Source: an uncultured Clostridia bacterium (lineage in GTDB: Bacteria > Bacillota > Clostridia > Christensenellales > CAG-1252). Taken from it: DNA of 39,883 nt. Positions 27,478 to 36,758 of this stretch are shown here, one piece after another; position 1 is the first letter of the stretch; each line of letters begins with the position of its first letter. The notes under the pieces were generated by a model. It was not told where the DNA came from. It ran no database searches and saw only the letters and a program-made list of their open reading frames with translations. The position numbers were made by a program, and so were the translations under genes. The stretch covers positions 65,413-105,295 of the forward strand of contig CALYRM010000001.1 of the NCBI GenBank assembly GCA_945482995.1, read 5' to 3'.

Positions 27478-30400
27478 ATGAGAAAAGAAACATCTTCCCC
27501 CGATTTTGTGGGTATCGAACATTCTCTGCTTGAAAAATGGAAGTCAACAAACCTATTCGCGAAGATAGTCGCTAAGAACGAAAACGGTCCTCGTTTCCGT
27601 TTTTTGGACGGCCCTGTTACCGCAAACAATCGTTTGGGTATACACCACATTTGGGGTAGAACGTTAAAGGACATTACGATTAAATATAACGCAATGATCG
27701 GCAAGAGTTGTCAATACCAAAACGGATTTGACGCTCAAGGTATGTGGGTAGAAGTAAACGTCGAGAAGGAATTGGGCTTGAACGGTAAGCCGGAAATTGT
27801 CGGCTACGGTTTAGACAAGTTTACCAATAAATGTATGGAAAGGGTTAAGTTTTTTGCAAATGCGATTACCGAACAAAGCATCCGTACGGGACAATTTATG
27901 GATTGGGATAACAGCTACTTTACCAACACAGACGAGAATATCACAAGCATTTGGGCATTTTTGAAGATATGCGACGAAAAGGGATATATCGTTCGAAAGA
28001 AGCGTCCTATGGTATGGTGTCCGCGCTGCGGAACAAGCATTTCCGAACATGAAATGAGCGGTAGCTACAAGGACGTTATTCATACCGCAATACTCTTGAA
28101 ATTGCCGGTTATTGGAAAAGATTTCAAAATGGTTGCTTGGACGACCACACCTTGGACGTTGACCGCAAACGTTGCGCTTGCCGTAAATCCGGACCTTACA
28201 TATGTAAAAGTAAGACAAGCATCGGGCGAATTGTTGGTATTAGGTAAGGATTCACTTTCCATGCTAAAAGGTGACGGCGAAATAATAGAGGAGTTCAAGG
28301 GCTCGGAATTGGTAGGCTTGGAATATGAAACCTGCTTCCCGGAATTGCCTTTACAACAGTTTACACACAAGGTTTTACCTTGGGAAGACGTAGTTGCGGG
28401 AGAAGGTAGCTGTATCGTTCACATTGCCCCGGGCTGTGGTCAAGAAGACTTCGAACTCGGAAAGAGATATGATTTACCGCAAATTTCACCAATCAATGAC
28501 GCAGGTGTCATTTTGGATAATTTCGGCGAATTTTCCGGTATGCTCACCACCGAATACGGCGAAGTTAGCGGTATTCGTAGACCACCGCTTGTCGACAAGG
28601 TTATAAATAGATTGTCCGCAGACGGTAAGTTAGTTTATGCTCATAAGTATAAGCACAGTTATCCATATTGTTGGAGATGTAAAACCGACTTGGTTTACAA
28701 ACTTATCGATACTTGGTATATCGCAATGGATGACTTGCGTCCAAAACTTATCAAAGCGCTAGACGAAGTTGAATTTAAACCTGAATTTGCAAGAAAGAGA
28801 ATGTTAGATTGGCTCAACAATATGGGCGATTGGAATATCAGCCGTAGTCGTTTCTATGGACTACCGTTACCTTTCTATATTTGTCCTAAGTGCGGTAAAC
28901 GTCACGTTATAGGCTCGATTGAAGAGTTAAAGGCAAAGGCTGTTGACGCTAGAAAGGTTGACAAGCTTCCGAATATTCACCGTCCTTGGATTGACGACGT
29001 AACCATTAAGTGCGATAACTGTGGCGAAGAGGTTAAGCGTATTCCCGAGGTTGGCGACTGTTGGTTGGACGCTGGTATTACACCATTCTCTACGAAGAAG
29101 TACTTTACCGACAAGAAATATTTTGAACAAAACTACCCGTCCGATTATGTTTGCGAAATGATAGAGCAAATTAAACTTTGGTTCTACTCTATTTTAGTAA
29201 TGGGCGTTACAATAACAGGAAAAGCACCATTCAAAAAAATATGTACTTACCAATATGTTTTGGACGAGAACGGCGGAGAATTCCACAAGAGCGGTGGCAA
29301 TACCCTTGATTGTACCGACGTTTGCGACAAGTTCGGCGCAGATCCGATCAGATATTTATATGCAGGCGCAAACCCAACTCAAGATATGAGGTTTGGTGAA
29401 ACCTTGATTACCGAAGCTAAGCGTAAACTTATCGCTTTTTGGAATATTTACGGCTTCTTCAACACATATGCAGTTATTGATACCCCCGATTTGGCGCATT
29501 ATAAGCCCGATTACAACAGTTTAAGCTTAGTTGATAAGTGGCTAATCAATAGAGTTAATAAGTTTGTTACACTAAGCAACGAATACTACAAAGCAAACGA
29601 ATATTATAAGGCTGTACAAGAATTCGAGATATTGACGGACGATATAAGTAATTTCTACATTCGTGTAAACCGTCCTCGTTTTTGGAAATCGGGTGGCGAC
29701 GACCAAATGAACGCATATTATTGTTTGTATCACGCAATCAAAAATATGCTGTTGGTTATGGCTCCGATTATTCCGTTCTTAACCGAGTATATCTGGAATA
29801 ATACAGTTGCCGAATTAGAACCGAGCGAGCCACAAAGTATTCATCTTGCAAGTTTCCCCGAGGCAAAGGAAGTAGACGAAACGCTACTTACAATGGTTGA
29901 AGAAGCAAGACAAATCATTTACTTGGGACTTAAAATTCGTAACGAGAACAAAATCAAGATTAAACAACCGCTCAAAACCCTTTATATCAAAGGCGGCAGC
30001 GACTTTATTGCCGCAGGCGAGTTTATGAAAGAGCAAATTATGAGCGAATTAAATGTCAAGGAAATCGAAGCCGTTGAAAGCGACGATAAATTCAATACGC
30101 GTTCACTTGTTTTGAATTTCCGCAAAGCGGGCGCAGTGTTGCGTAAGGACGTAAACACCGTCAAAAACTTGTTGTTATCGGCAACCGAGGAACAATCGAA
30201 TAGATATGTTGAAGAATACCTAAAGGGCGCTGCCGTATCGGTAGACGGATATGGTGAAGTACCAAGTGATATTTTGGAATTAAAGTTTGCGCCACGTGCA
30301 GAGTTTGCAATTGTAGTCGAAGGCAACAACACTGTAGTTTTGGATATCGAAATTGACGAAACGCTTGCCGAAGAGGGAACCTTGAGAGAATTGATTCGTT

Positions 30401-30618
30401 ACGTGCAGGTTGCAAGAAAAGAAGCCGATTTACAAATTGACGATAGAATTTGCCTATCGATTACAGGCAGCGGCGTAGAAGAATTAGTCGATAAATACAA
30501 AGAAACAATCAAGACCGAAACCCTTGCACTTAAACTTAACGAAGGCGGCGAATATACGTTTTCGAAAGAAGTAGACGTCAACGGCGAATGTATTATCAAG
30601 GTTGGCAAGGCAAAATAG
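27478..30618 (+). CDS. ileS: divergent isoleucyl-tRNA synthetase-like class I aaRS (IleS2/DUF5915-type C-terminus)
   Basis: GFDAQGMWVEVNVEKELG, MVAWTTTPWTLTANVALAVNPDLTYV (editing domain), DWNISRSRFYGLPLPFYIC, C-terminal VVLDIEIDETLAEEGTLRELIRYVQVARKEADLQIDDRI; HIGH and KMSKS regions are non-canonical. Confidence 0.8.
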   Translation: MRKETSSPDFVGIEHSLLEKWKSTNLFAKIVAKNENGPRFRFLDGPVTANNRLGIHHIWGRTLKDITIKYNAMIGKSCQYQNGFDAQGMWVEVNVEKELGLNGKPEIVGYGLDKFTNKCMERVKFFANAITEQSIRTGQFMDWDNSYFTNTDENITSIWAFLKICDEKGYIVRKKRPMVWCPRCGTSISEHEMSGSYKDVIHTAILLKLPVIGKDFKMVAWTTTPWTLTANVALAVNPDLTYVKVRQASGELLVLGKDSLSMLKGDGEIIEEFKGSELVGLEYETCFPELPLQQFTHKVLPWEDVVAGEGSCIVHIAPGCGQEDFELGKRYDLPQISPINDAGVILDNFGEFSGMLTTEYGEVSGIRRPPLVDKVINRLSADGKLVYAHKYKHSYPYCWRCKTDLVYKLIDTWYIAMDDLRPKLIKALDEVEFKPEFARKRMLDWLNNMGDWNISRSRFYGLPLPFYICPKCGKRHVIGSIEELKAKAVDARKVDKLPNIHRPWIDDVTIKCDNCGEEVKRIPEVGDCWLDAGITPFSTKKYFTDKKYFEQNYPSDYVCEMIEQIKLWFYSILVMGVTITGKAPFKKICTYQYVLDENGGEFHKSGGNTLDCTDVCDKFGADPIRYLYAGANPTQDMRFGETLITEAKRKLIAFWNIYGFFNTYAVIDTPDLAHYKPDYNSLSLVDKWLINRVNKFVTLSNEYYKANEYYKAVQEFEILTDDISNFYIRVNRPRFWKSGGDDQMNAYYCLYHAIKNMLLVMAPIIPFLTEYIWNNTVAELEPSEPQSIHLASFPEAKEVDETLLTMVEEARQIIYLGLKIRNENKIKIKQPLKTLYIKGGSDFIAAGEFMKEQIMSELNVKEIEAVESDDKFNTRSLVLNFRKAGAVLRKDVNTVKNLLLSATEEQSNRYVEEYLKGAAVSVDGYGEVPSDILELKFAPRAEFAIVVEGNNTVVLDIEIDETLAEEGTLRELIRYVQVARKEADLQIDDRICLSITGSGVEELVDKYKETIKTETLALKLNEGGEYTFSKEVDVNGECIIKVGKAK

Positions 30619-30639
30619 AAAGGTTAAAGGAATACAAAA

Positions 30640-33051
30640 ATGAAAGAATACAATTTTAAAGAAATAGAAAAGAAATGGCAGGACATATGGGAAAAAGAAG
30701 GTAGATACGAAGTCGCCAATCACCAAGAGGGAAAGGAAAATTGCTACATCTTGATAGAGTTCCCATATCCGAGCGGAAAGGGCTTGCATACAGGTCACAT
30801 TCGTTCGTATGCATCAATGGATGCCGTTGCTCGTAAAAAGAGATTGCAGGGCTATAACGTATTATTCCCAATGGGCTGTGACTCTTTTGGACTTGAAGCC
30901 GAAAGAACTGCAATCAGAGAACATAAACTTCCACAAGAAATTGTTGCAAGAAATATCGCTACCTTCAAATCACAATTAAAGACGGTTGGATTGTCCTTTG
31001 ACTGGTCAAGAGAATTAAGCACCGCCGATCCTAAGTATTATAAGTGGACACAATGGCTATTTTTGCAATTCTACAAAAAAGGTCTTGCCGAAAAACGCAC
31101 TACCACAATAAACTGGTGTCCGAACTGTGGAGTTTTGGCAAATGAGGAAATCGAGGACGGTCGTTGCTGTCAATGCGGTCAAGAAACCACTCAAAAGCCC
31201 AAAGCACAATGGGTATTAAAAATGACCGAGTATGCAGATAGACTTGACAAAGATCTCGATCAAACCAACTACATGGAGCATATCAAGCTTGGTCAAAGAA
31301 ATTGGATAGGCAGAAGCGAAGGCGTTCAAGTTAAGTTCAAAATAGTGCAAGGTGGCGAGTTTGAAATATTCACCACTTGTATAGAAACGATATATGGTAT
31401 TACCTTTATGGTACTTGCACCCGAGCATCCATTGGTAGAAGGCTTTTTGAATAAAATTCAAAATAGAGAGGAAGTCGAAAAATACATTGCTGACGCACGC
31501 AAAAAAAGCGATTTTGAACGTACCGAAATGGTTAAAACAAAGACCGGTTGCGAGTTAAAAGGTATAACTTGTATCAACCCGGTAAACGGCAAAGAGGTTC
31601 CGCTATTTATAGGTGACTTCGTATTGGCTAACTACGGTACAGGTGCAGTTATGGCTGTTCCGGCACATGACCAAAGAGACTATGAGTATGCAAAGGCTCA
31701 TAACATAGATATGATTCAAGTAATCGACGGCGCAAGCATTAGCGAAAAGGCTTTTGAAAAACACGATTATTTGGGCGTAGGATGTAAGCTTATGAATAGC
31801 CAAGAATTTACGGGAATGACCGTTGAAGAGGCAAAGGAAGCAATTACACAAAAACTTGAAAAAGCAGGAATCGCAAAGAGAGTATTAAATTTCAGAATGA
31901 GGGATTGGATATTCTCAAGACAACGTTATTGGGGCGAACCGATCCCAATGATTAATTGCCCGAAATGCGGTTGGGTACCCGTTCCCGAAGAAGACTTGCC
32001 CGTAACGCTTCCAATAGTTGATAGCTACGAGCCGACTAAAGACGGCGAATCTCCTTTGTCTGTAATTGACGAATGGGTAAACGTTAAATGTCCTTGTTGC
32101 GGTGGCGCAGCAAAAAGAGAAACCGACACAATGCCGGGTTGGGCAGGTAGTAGCTGGTATTTCCTAAGATATTGCGATGCTCATAACGACAAAGAATTTG
32201 CTAGTCAGGACGCATTGAAAGCTTGGTTACCTGTCAATCTCTATAACGGCGGTAACGAGCACACCAATAGACACCTACTATATGCACGGTTTTGGGTAAA
32301 ATTCCTTTATGATATAGGCTTATCTCCCGTCTCCGAACCGTTTATGTCAAGAGTAAGCCAAGGTATAATTTTAGGTTCAAACGGCGTTAAAATGAGCAAA
32401 TCATTGGGCAACGTAGTCGATCCTAGAGACGTCATCAACGAGTACGGCGCAGATAGTTTGAGACTATGGGAAGCCTTTATCGGCGACTATTTCGCAACCT
32501 GTTCTTGGGACGATAACGGCACAAAGGCTTGTAACAAATTCCTAAACAAGGTATGGGGTTTGCAAGCGGTTTTGACCGATAGCGAAGAAATGACAAAGGA
32601 ACTTGAATATATCCTTCATACGACAATAAAGAAGGTTACCGAGGATATAGACAACTGCAAGTTTAACACAGCCGTTGCTCAACTTATGACCTGCGTAAAC
32701 GAAATGACAAAACTGGGTAAGGTAAGTAGAGAAGATTACCGTACTTTGCTTCTATTGCTCAATCCGTTCGCACCGCACATAACTGAAGAATTGTGGAACG
32801 AATGTGGATTTAAACCTAACTTTATAGATGCAAAATGGCCAACCTATGACGAAAAGAAACTTGTCAAAGCTGAAGTCGAAATTGTAGTTCAAGTCAACAG
32901 CAAGATAAAAGCAAGAATGGTAATTCCGCAAACCGCAACCGAACAAGAAGTTCTTGAAAAATCCCTTGCAGAACTATCCATTCCAAGAGAAAACGTTATC
33001 AAGGTTATCTACATTGCAGGAAGGTTAATGAATTTAATAGTAAAGAAATAA
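30640..33051 (+). CDS. leuS: leucyl-tRNA synthetase
   Basis: EFPYPSGKGLHTGHIRSYASMDAVAR, GTGAVMAVPAHDQRDYEYA, GVKMSKSLGNVVDP; editing-site motif diverged (TTCIETIYG). Confidence 0.92.
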   Translation: MKEYNFKEIEKKWQDIWEKEGRYEVANHQEGKENCYILIEFPYPSGKGLHTGHIRSYASMDAVARKKRLQGYNVLFPMGCDSFGLEAERTAIREHKLPQEIVARNIATFKSQLKTVGLSFDWSRELSTADPKYYKWTQWLFLQFYKKGLAEKRTTTINWCPNCGVLANEEIEDGRCCQCGQETTQKPKAQWVLKMTEYADRLDKDLDQTNYMEHIKLGQRNWIGRSEGVQVKFKIVQGGEFEIFTTCIETIYGITFMVLAPEHPLVEGFLNKIQNREEVEKYIADARKKSDFERTEMVKTKTGCELKGITCINPVNGKEVPLFIGDFVLANYGTGAVMAVPAHDQRDYEYAKAHNIDMIQVIDGASISEKAFEKHDYLGVGCKLMNSQEFTGMTVEEAKEAITQKLEKAGIAKRVLNFRMRDWIFSRQRYWGEPIPMINCPKCGWVPVPEEDLPVTLPIVDSYEPTKDGESPLSVIDEWVNVKCPCCGGAAKRETDTMPGWAGSSWYFLRYCDAHNDKEFASQDALKAWLPVNLYNGGNEHTNRHLLYARFWVKFLYDIGLSPVSEPFMSRVSQGIILGSNGVKMSKSLGNVVDPRDVINEYGADSLRLWEAFIGDYFATCSWDDNGTKACNKFLNKVWGLQAVLTDSEEMTKELEYILHTTIKKVTEDIDNCKFNTAVAQLMTCVNEMTKLGKVSREDYRTLLLLLNPFAPHITEELWNECGFKPNFIDAKWPTYDEKKLVKAEVEIVVQVNSKIKARMVIPQTATEQEVLEKSLAELSIPRENVIKVIYIAGRLMNLIVKK

Positions 33052-33085
33052 CAGATTTTATAAAAACTGTTATCCAAACCATTAA

Positions 33086-33155
33086 AATGTCATCCCGACT
33101 AATAATGTCATTCTCAAGCGTGTTGCAACGAAGTCGAAGTATCTAATCCTTGTTC
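33086..33155. repeat. dispersed repeat copies downstream of leuS
   Basis: ATGTCATCCCGACTAATAATGTCATTCTCAAGCGTGTTGCAACGAAGTCGAAGTATCTAATCCTTG. Confidence 0.7.
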
Positions 33156-33165
33156 TAAAAGACAT

Positions 33166-33198
33166 AAGGGAGATTGAAATAAATCAATCTCCCTTTTT
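33166..33198 (+). terminator. intrinsic terminator of the ileS-leuS operon
   Basis: AAGGGAGATTGA-AATAAA-TCAATCTCCCTTTTT. Confidence 0.85.
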
Positions 33199-33199
33199 C

Positions 33200-33315
33200 G
33201 TTATTCCGACCGAAGTGTAACGGAGTGGAAAAATCTCTTTCTCTTCGTCATGGCGAGCGTAGTCGAGACATCTCTATATGAACACTGACTCTTTTCGAAG
33301 CATTAGGAAAGCCTA
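33200..33315. repeat. dispersed repeat copies with extended tail
   Basis: GTTATTCCGACCGAAGTGTAACGGAGTGGAAAAATCTC; GTCATGGCGAGCGTAGTCGAGACATCTCTATATGAACACTGACTCTTTTCGAAGCATTAGGAAAGCC. Confidence 0.8.
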
Positions 33316-33425
33316 AATAGCAATTGCACATTTAACATTATTGAAACAAGTACAATCACTAAAATTCTTTAATACGTACTGTAGCAAATACAATAATTAT
33401 GCCATCAAATCACGCAGTCCAAAAC

Positions 33426-33527
33426 TCGCTGAAAAGCGAATTTCATCGCGAAAGCGATTTCAGCCCAAAGGCATTTCACTTGCCCTTTAGGGCAAATTTC
33501 ATTGTTTGATAGCAAACGCTATCAAAC
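33426..33527. repeat. array of five small tetraloop hairpins joined by (A)TTTCA linkers
   Basis: TCGCT-GAAA-AGCGA; ATCGC-GAAA-GCGAT; GCC-CAAA-GGC; TTGCCC-TTTA-GGGCAA; GTTTGATAGC-AAAC-GCTATCAAAC, with ATTTCA/TTTCA between successive hairpins. Confidence 0.85.
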
Positions 33528-33627
33528 CTTGCATTGCACATTGTTAAAGCCTTGTTTTCTAATAACAATTGTGGTAGAATAATAGTATATCACAAAACGA
33601 CACTTCATGGGGGGGGTACTTCTTCTT

Positions 33628-34470
33628 ATGCTTTCACCAAAGGAAATTGTAAATAATTACGCATCAATCGCAAAATATAAAACGTCACTACCCTGGCATA
33701 AAACCTTGATTCTTGCCATTTTGGCAGGTATTTTTATTGGCTTGGGTGCATTAGTTAGCACTATAGCAACAGCAAGCAATGGTTCTCGTTTAATCATGGG
33801 ATTGGTGTTTCCTGTCGGGTTGATTATGGTCACATTGTTTGGAGCAGAGTTATTTACAGGAAACTGCTTGATGATATCGCCGCTTATTTCAAAAGAGATT
33901 AAACCCTCTGGCTTCTTCAAGAATTTATCCATTGTTTATGTTGGTAACTTTATAGGCTCGTTGCTTTTGGCAGTATTGATTGTGTACGGCGGTGTACTAA
34001 ATGCAAGTACAACTGTAAGCGCCATAAGTGTAGCCCAAATGAAAGCGACAATGCCGTTTTTAGATTCCTTCGTCAAGGGTATTTTGTGTAATATCTTGGT
34101 ATGTTTGGCAATTTTGGGGTCAACTGTAAGTAAAACTACGGTTGGCAAGTTTGCGGCGATATTCGTTCCTATCTTTACGTTTGTCGTTGCAGGTTTTGAA
34201 CATAGCGTTGCAAATATGTACTATTTGTCTGTGGGCTTGTTAGCAGGCGTAAAAGTGGGTGAAGCGACTTTTACCGTCGCAGACGCTCTTGTAAACTCTC
34301 TTATCCCATCAACATTAGGCAACGTTATCGGCGGTTTTTCTATTGCGCTTGTTCTTCATTTTGTGTATAAAACAACTCAAAAATCGATTTCTTCTCAAGA
34401 AGTAGAGGCAACGGCAGTTAATGTAGAAGATTCAGAAGTAACTGCGGACGAAACTAATCGCCGTCATTGA
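33628..34470 (+). CDS. formate/nitrite transporter (FNT) family channel (ORF track start 33607; ATG 33628 preferred)
   Basis: MLSPKEIVNNYASIAKYKTSLPWHKTLILAILAGIFIGLGALVS...GAELFTGNCLMIS...IVYVGNFIGSLLLA...GFEHSVANMYYLSVGLL. Confidence 0.92.
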   Translation: MLSPKEIVNNYASIAKYKTSLPWHKTLILAILAGIFIGLGALVSTIATASNGSRLIMGLVFPVGLIMVTLFGAELFTGNCLMISPLISKEIKPSGFFKNLSIVYVGNFIGSLLLAVLIVYGGVLNASTTVSAISVAQMKATMPFLDSFVKGILCNILVCLAILGSTVSKTTVGKFAAIFVPIFTFVVAGFEHSVANMYYLSVGLLAGVKVGEATFTVADALVNSLIPSTLGNVIGGFSIALVLHFVYKTTQKSISSQEVEATAVNVEDSEVTADETNRRH

Positions 34471-34613
34471 CCAGCTAGCGTCATCCCGAGAATACGAGAT
34501 TGATTTAATACGATTTATCTCCCGCATAAGCGAACTACCCTTTCGCTACAGCGTTGTACCTACGCTAAAGTGCTTTGTTCTTTAACGGAAATTTTCCAAA
34601 CTATCTATTAAAT

Positions 34614-34647
34614 ATGGGTTGTCAAACCCATTTATTACTAGTATAAT
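34614..34647 (+). promoter_or_regulatory. promoter TTGTCA-N17-TATAAT with perfect inverted repeat ATGGGTT-GTCA-AACCCAT over the -35
   Basis: -35 34619-34624, -10 34642-34647, IR 34614-34631. Confidence 0.6.
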
Positions 34648-34682
34648 TATATTAATATATAATATATTGAAGGCGGATACTT

Positions 34683-36341
34683 ATGAAAATTGCTGCTAAA
34701 ATCTTTTGTTTACTCCTTATCATTGCGATTCTATCAAGCTGTATTGTCTGCTTTATGGGCTGTGATTCCATTAAGGATAGCCTAAAAGTGTTGGTCAACG
34801 GCGAAGAACAATCTATTAATCTGAGTCAAAAAAATGATAATACTTGGTATACCGACATTCAAGTTGCCGACAATTCGAAAGTTACGCTATATGATGCAAA
34901 GGGGAAAAAGTATACTACAACCGTTTCGGAAGGCGGTAAATATACGTTTTTGCTTAACAATGTTGACGGCAAGTATAAAATTGAAGCAAGAAAACAAAAA
35001 AGAGCTGTTTTGTGGGTTACAGCATTGCTTTCAGGTGGACTGTACGATCAAGAAGACGGCACTCAAGTTTGGGATCCACTACCATATGAAGATATTTTAT
35101 TAAAGAATTTCTTAAAACCCGAAGATATGGAAAAGACGATATCCGAATTGGTTGTAAGACTTCTTCTTGGTACCGACCCTTCGTTCACATTGGCAAGCTT
35201 TCTCAATCCAATCGTTTTGGGATATCAAGACAAAACTAACTTTTTATGGAATATGAGTTTCGACCATAACGGCATCCCCAATAATCCGAATATTGTCGCT
35301 GCAAACGGCTATGACGGCAAAATACAATACGGCGTTTTGGGTGCTTATATGGACCACTATAACGAAATAAACGAGCATTTCAAAGACGACGATATCGAGT
35401 TTCACGTTTTCAACTATGATTGGCGTAAAGACTGCTCATTGGCAGCCGACGCATTATCACAGTATATCGAGGACAATAAGTACACCGACGTAATTTTGTT
35501 TAGCCATAGTATGGGCGGTAACGTCGTGGCTTCATATCTTGCGAAAAATGAATATAACCGTTCAAGAGTTGCCGGTTACGTTTCTATGAGCGGTGCATTC
35601 TTAGGCTCGTTTGACGCTCTTTACACGATGGAAGACCTTGAGGGCTACTTCGGTTCTGCTGTAAGCGGATTTGGAATTCAAGATATAATGGATGGCTTGG
35701 GTGACTTGAAAAATTTTATCAATTTCGAGTTGATTTTCTCGTCGCTGCAAGATTTTATTGTAAGTTTGGATACGTTTGTACAGTTGCTTCCGACTTATGA
35801 GTTGATAACAAGCAAACAATACGGAGATGACGGCGATGGTGATGCTTTTACAATTGACGGCGTAGCAATAAACAGCAAGGATGATCTTTACGCATTTTAT
35901 GAATCTCGTCCTTGGGCTTGGAAAAAGGATGAAAACGGCGAATACATAATGGACGGAGAAAAGCACGTATTGAGAGACGTTGTAAAGAATTTAAGAGCAT
36001 TTCACGATTCCTGTTACGTTACAAACGATAAAGGCGAAAGAGTGTTTAGTACGACATTGGTTGATACCTATTACGTCGTTGGCAATGATCAAATTACATT
36101 GTGCGGAGCCGACCTTGACACTCAAACCAACAAAATAACCTTCCGCACGACGAAAAACGGCGATACTCAAGTTTTGCATTATAGTTTATTAGCAAATCTC
36201 GATGAAAACGAACTTCAGGAAAAAGGAAAACTAATTAAATACGACGGACGTAATCATTTCCAAGTCGGTTGTGATTGGGAATTGATTAGAGAACAAGTTT
36301 TGGGCAATATCAAGGATATTTTTAATATAAGCGAGAAATAA
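34683..36341 (+). CDS. exported lipoprotein LCAT-like alpha/beta-hydrolase (lipase/acyltransferase)
   Basis: Lipobox CFMGC; FNYDWRKDCSLAADALSQYIEDNKYTDVILFSHSMGGNVVASYLAKN; GRNHFQVG near C-terminus. Confidence 0.8.
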   Translation: MKIAAKIFCLLLIIAILSSCIVCFMGCDSIKDSLKVLVNGEEQSINLSQKNDNTWYTDIQVADNSKVTLYDAKGKKYTTTVSEGGKYTFLLNNVDGKYKIEARKQKRAVLWVTALLSGGLYDQEDGTQVWDPLPYEDILLKNFLKPEDMEKTISELVVRLLLGTDPSFTLASFLNPIVLGYQDKTNFLWNMSFDHNGIPNNPNIVAANGYDGKIQYGVLGAYMDHYNEINEHFKDDDIEFHVFNYDWRKDCSLAADALSQYIEDNKYTDVILFSHSMGGNVVASYLAKNEYNRSRVAGYVSMSGAFLGSFDALYTMEDLEGYFGSAVSGFGIQDIMDGLGDLKNFINFELIFSSLQDFIVSLDTFVQLLPTYELITSKQYGDDGDGDAFTIDGVAINSKDDLYAFYESRPWAWKKDENGEYIMDGEKHVLRDVVKNLRAFHDSCYVTNDKGERVFSTTLVDTYYVVGNDQITLCGADLDTQTNKITFRTTKNGDTQVLHYSLLANLDENELQEKGKLIKYDGRNHFQVGCDWELIREQVLGNIKDIFNISEK

Positions 36342-36342
36342 T

Positions 36343-36678
36343 ATGTTGTTAGTTTTAAAAATCAAGCACTCGGACGGCAGTGTTGAAGAGGTAACTCTTG
36401 GAAATGACGATTTATTTCAAAAATATGTTGCAGAAGCAGTTGCTAGGCGTGTACTAAAAAATCACACGACCGATGCAGACGCCGTATTAACTCATTTTGC
36501 TATGGGCGAAAGCGTTGAAAAAAAAGATTTTCGCATATTGAAAAGGGCACTTCGCCATTTTGACGAGGTGTATTTGTGTAATGAAATTTTAGAACTGCTC
36601 GAAGAAACCGACGGGGTTATGGTAACAGTCGGCGAGGATTTCTCGATTGTCGCCGATTTTAGCAATTTATCGGTGTAA
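36343..36678 (+). CDS. hypothetical protein, 111 aa
   Basis: ORF starting 1 nt after the upstream stop, likely the same operon. Confidence 0.6.
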   Translation: MLLVLKIKHSDGSVEEVTLGNDDLFQKYVAEAVARRVLKNHTTDADAVLTHFAMGESVEKKDFRILKRALRHFDEVYLCNEILELLEETDGVMVTVGEDFSIVADFSNLSV

Positions 36679-36758
36679 ATAGTTTATCCGCATTTGTACA
36701 TTGCACATTGCATGTTTTGTAAAAGCGGAATACGCTTTTGCAATAAGGAGAAACAGAT

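Noticed and set aside
33426-33527. Hairpin array considered as a CRISPR array or terminator
   Set aside because: Stems are not identical repeats, no spacer-like unique segments, and no T tract follows
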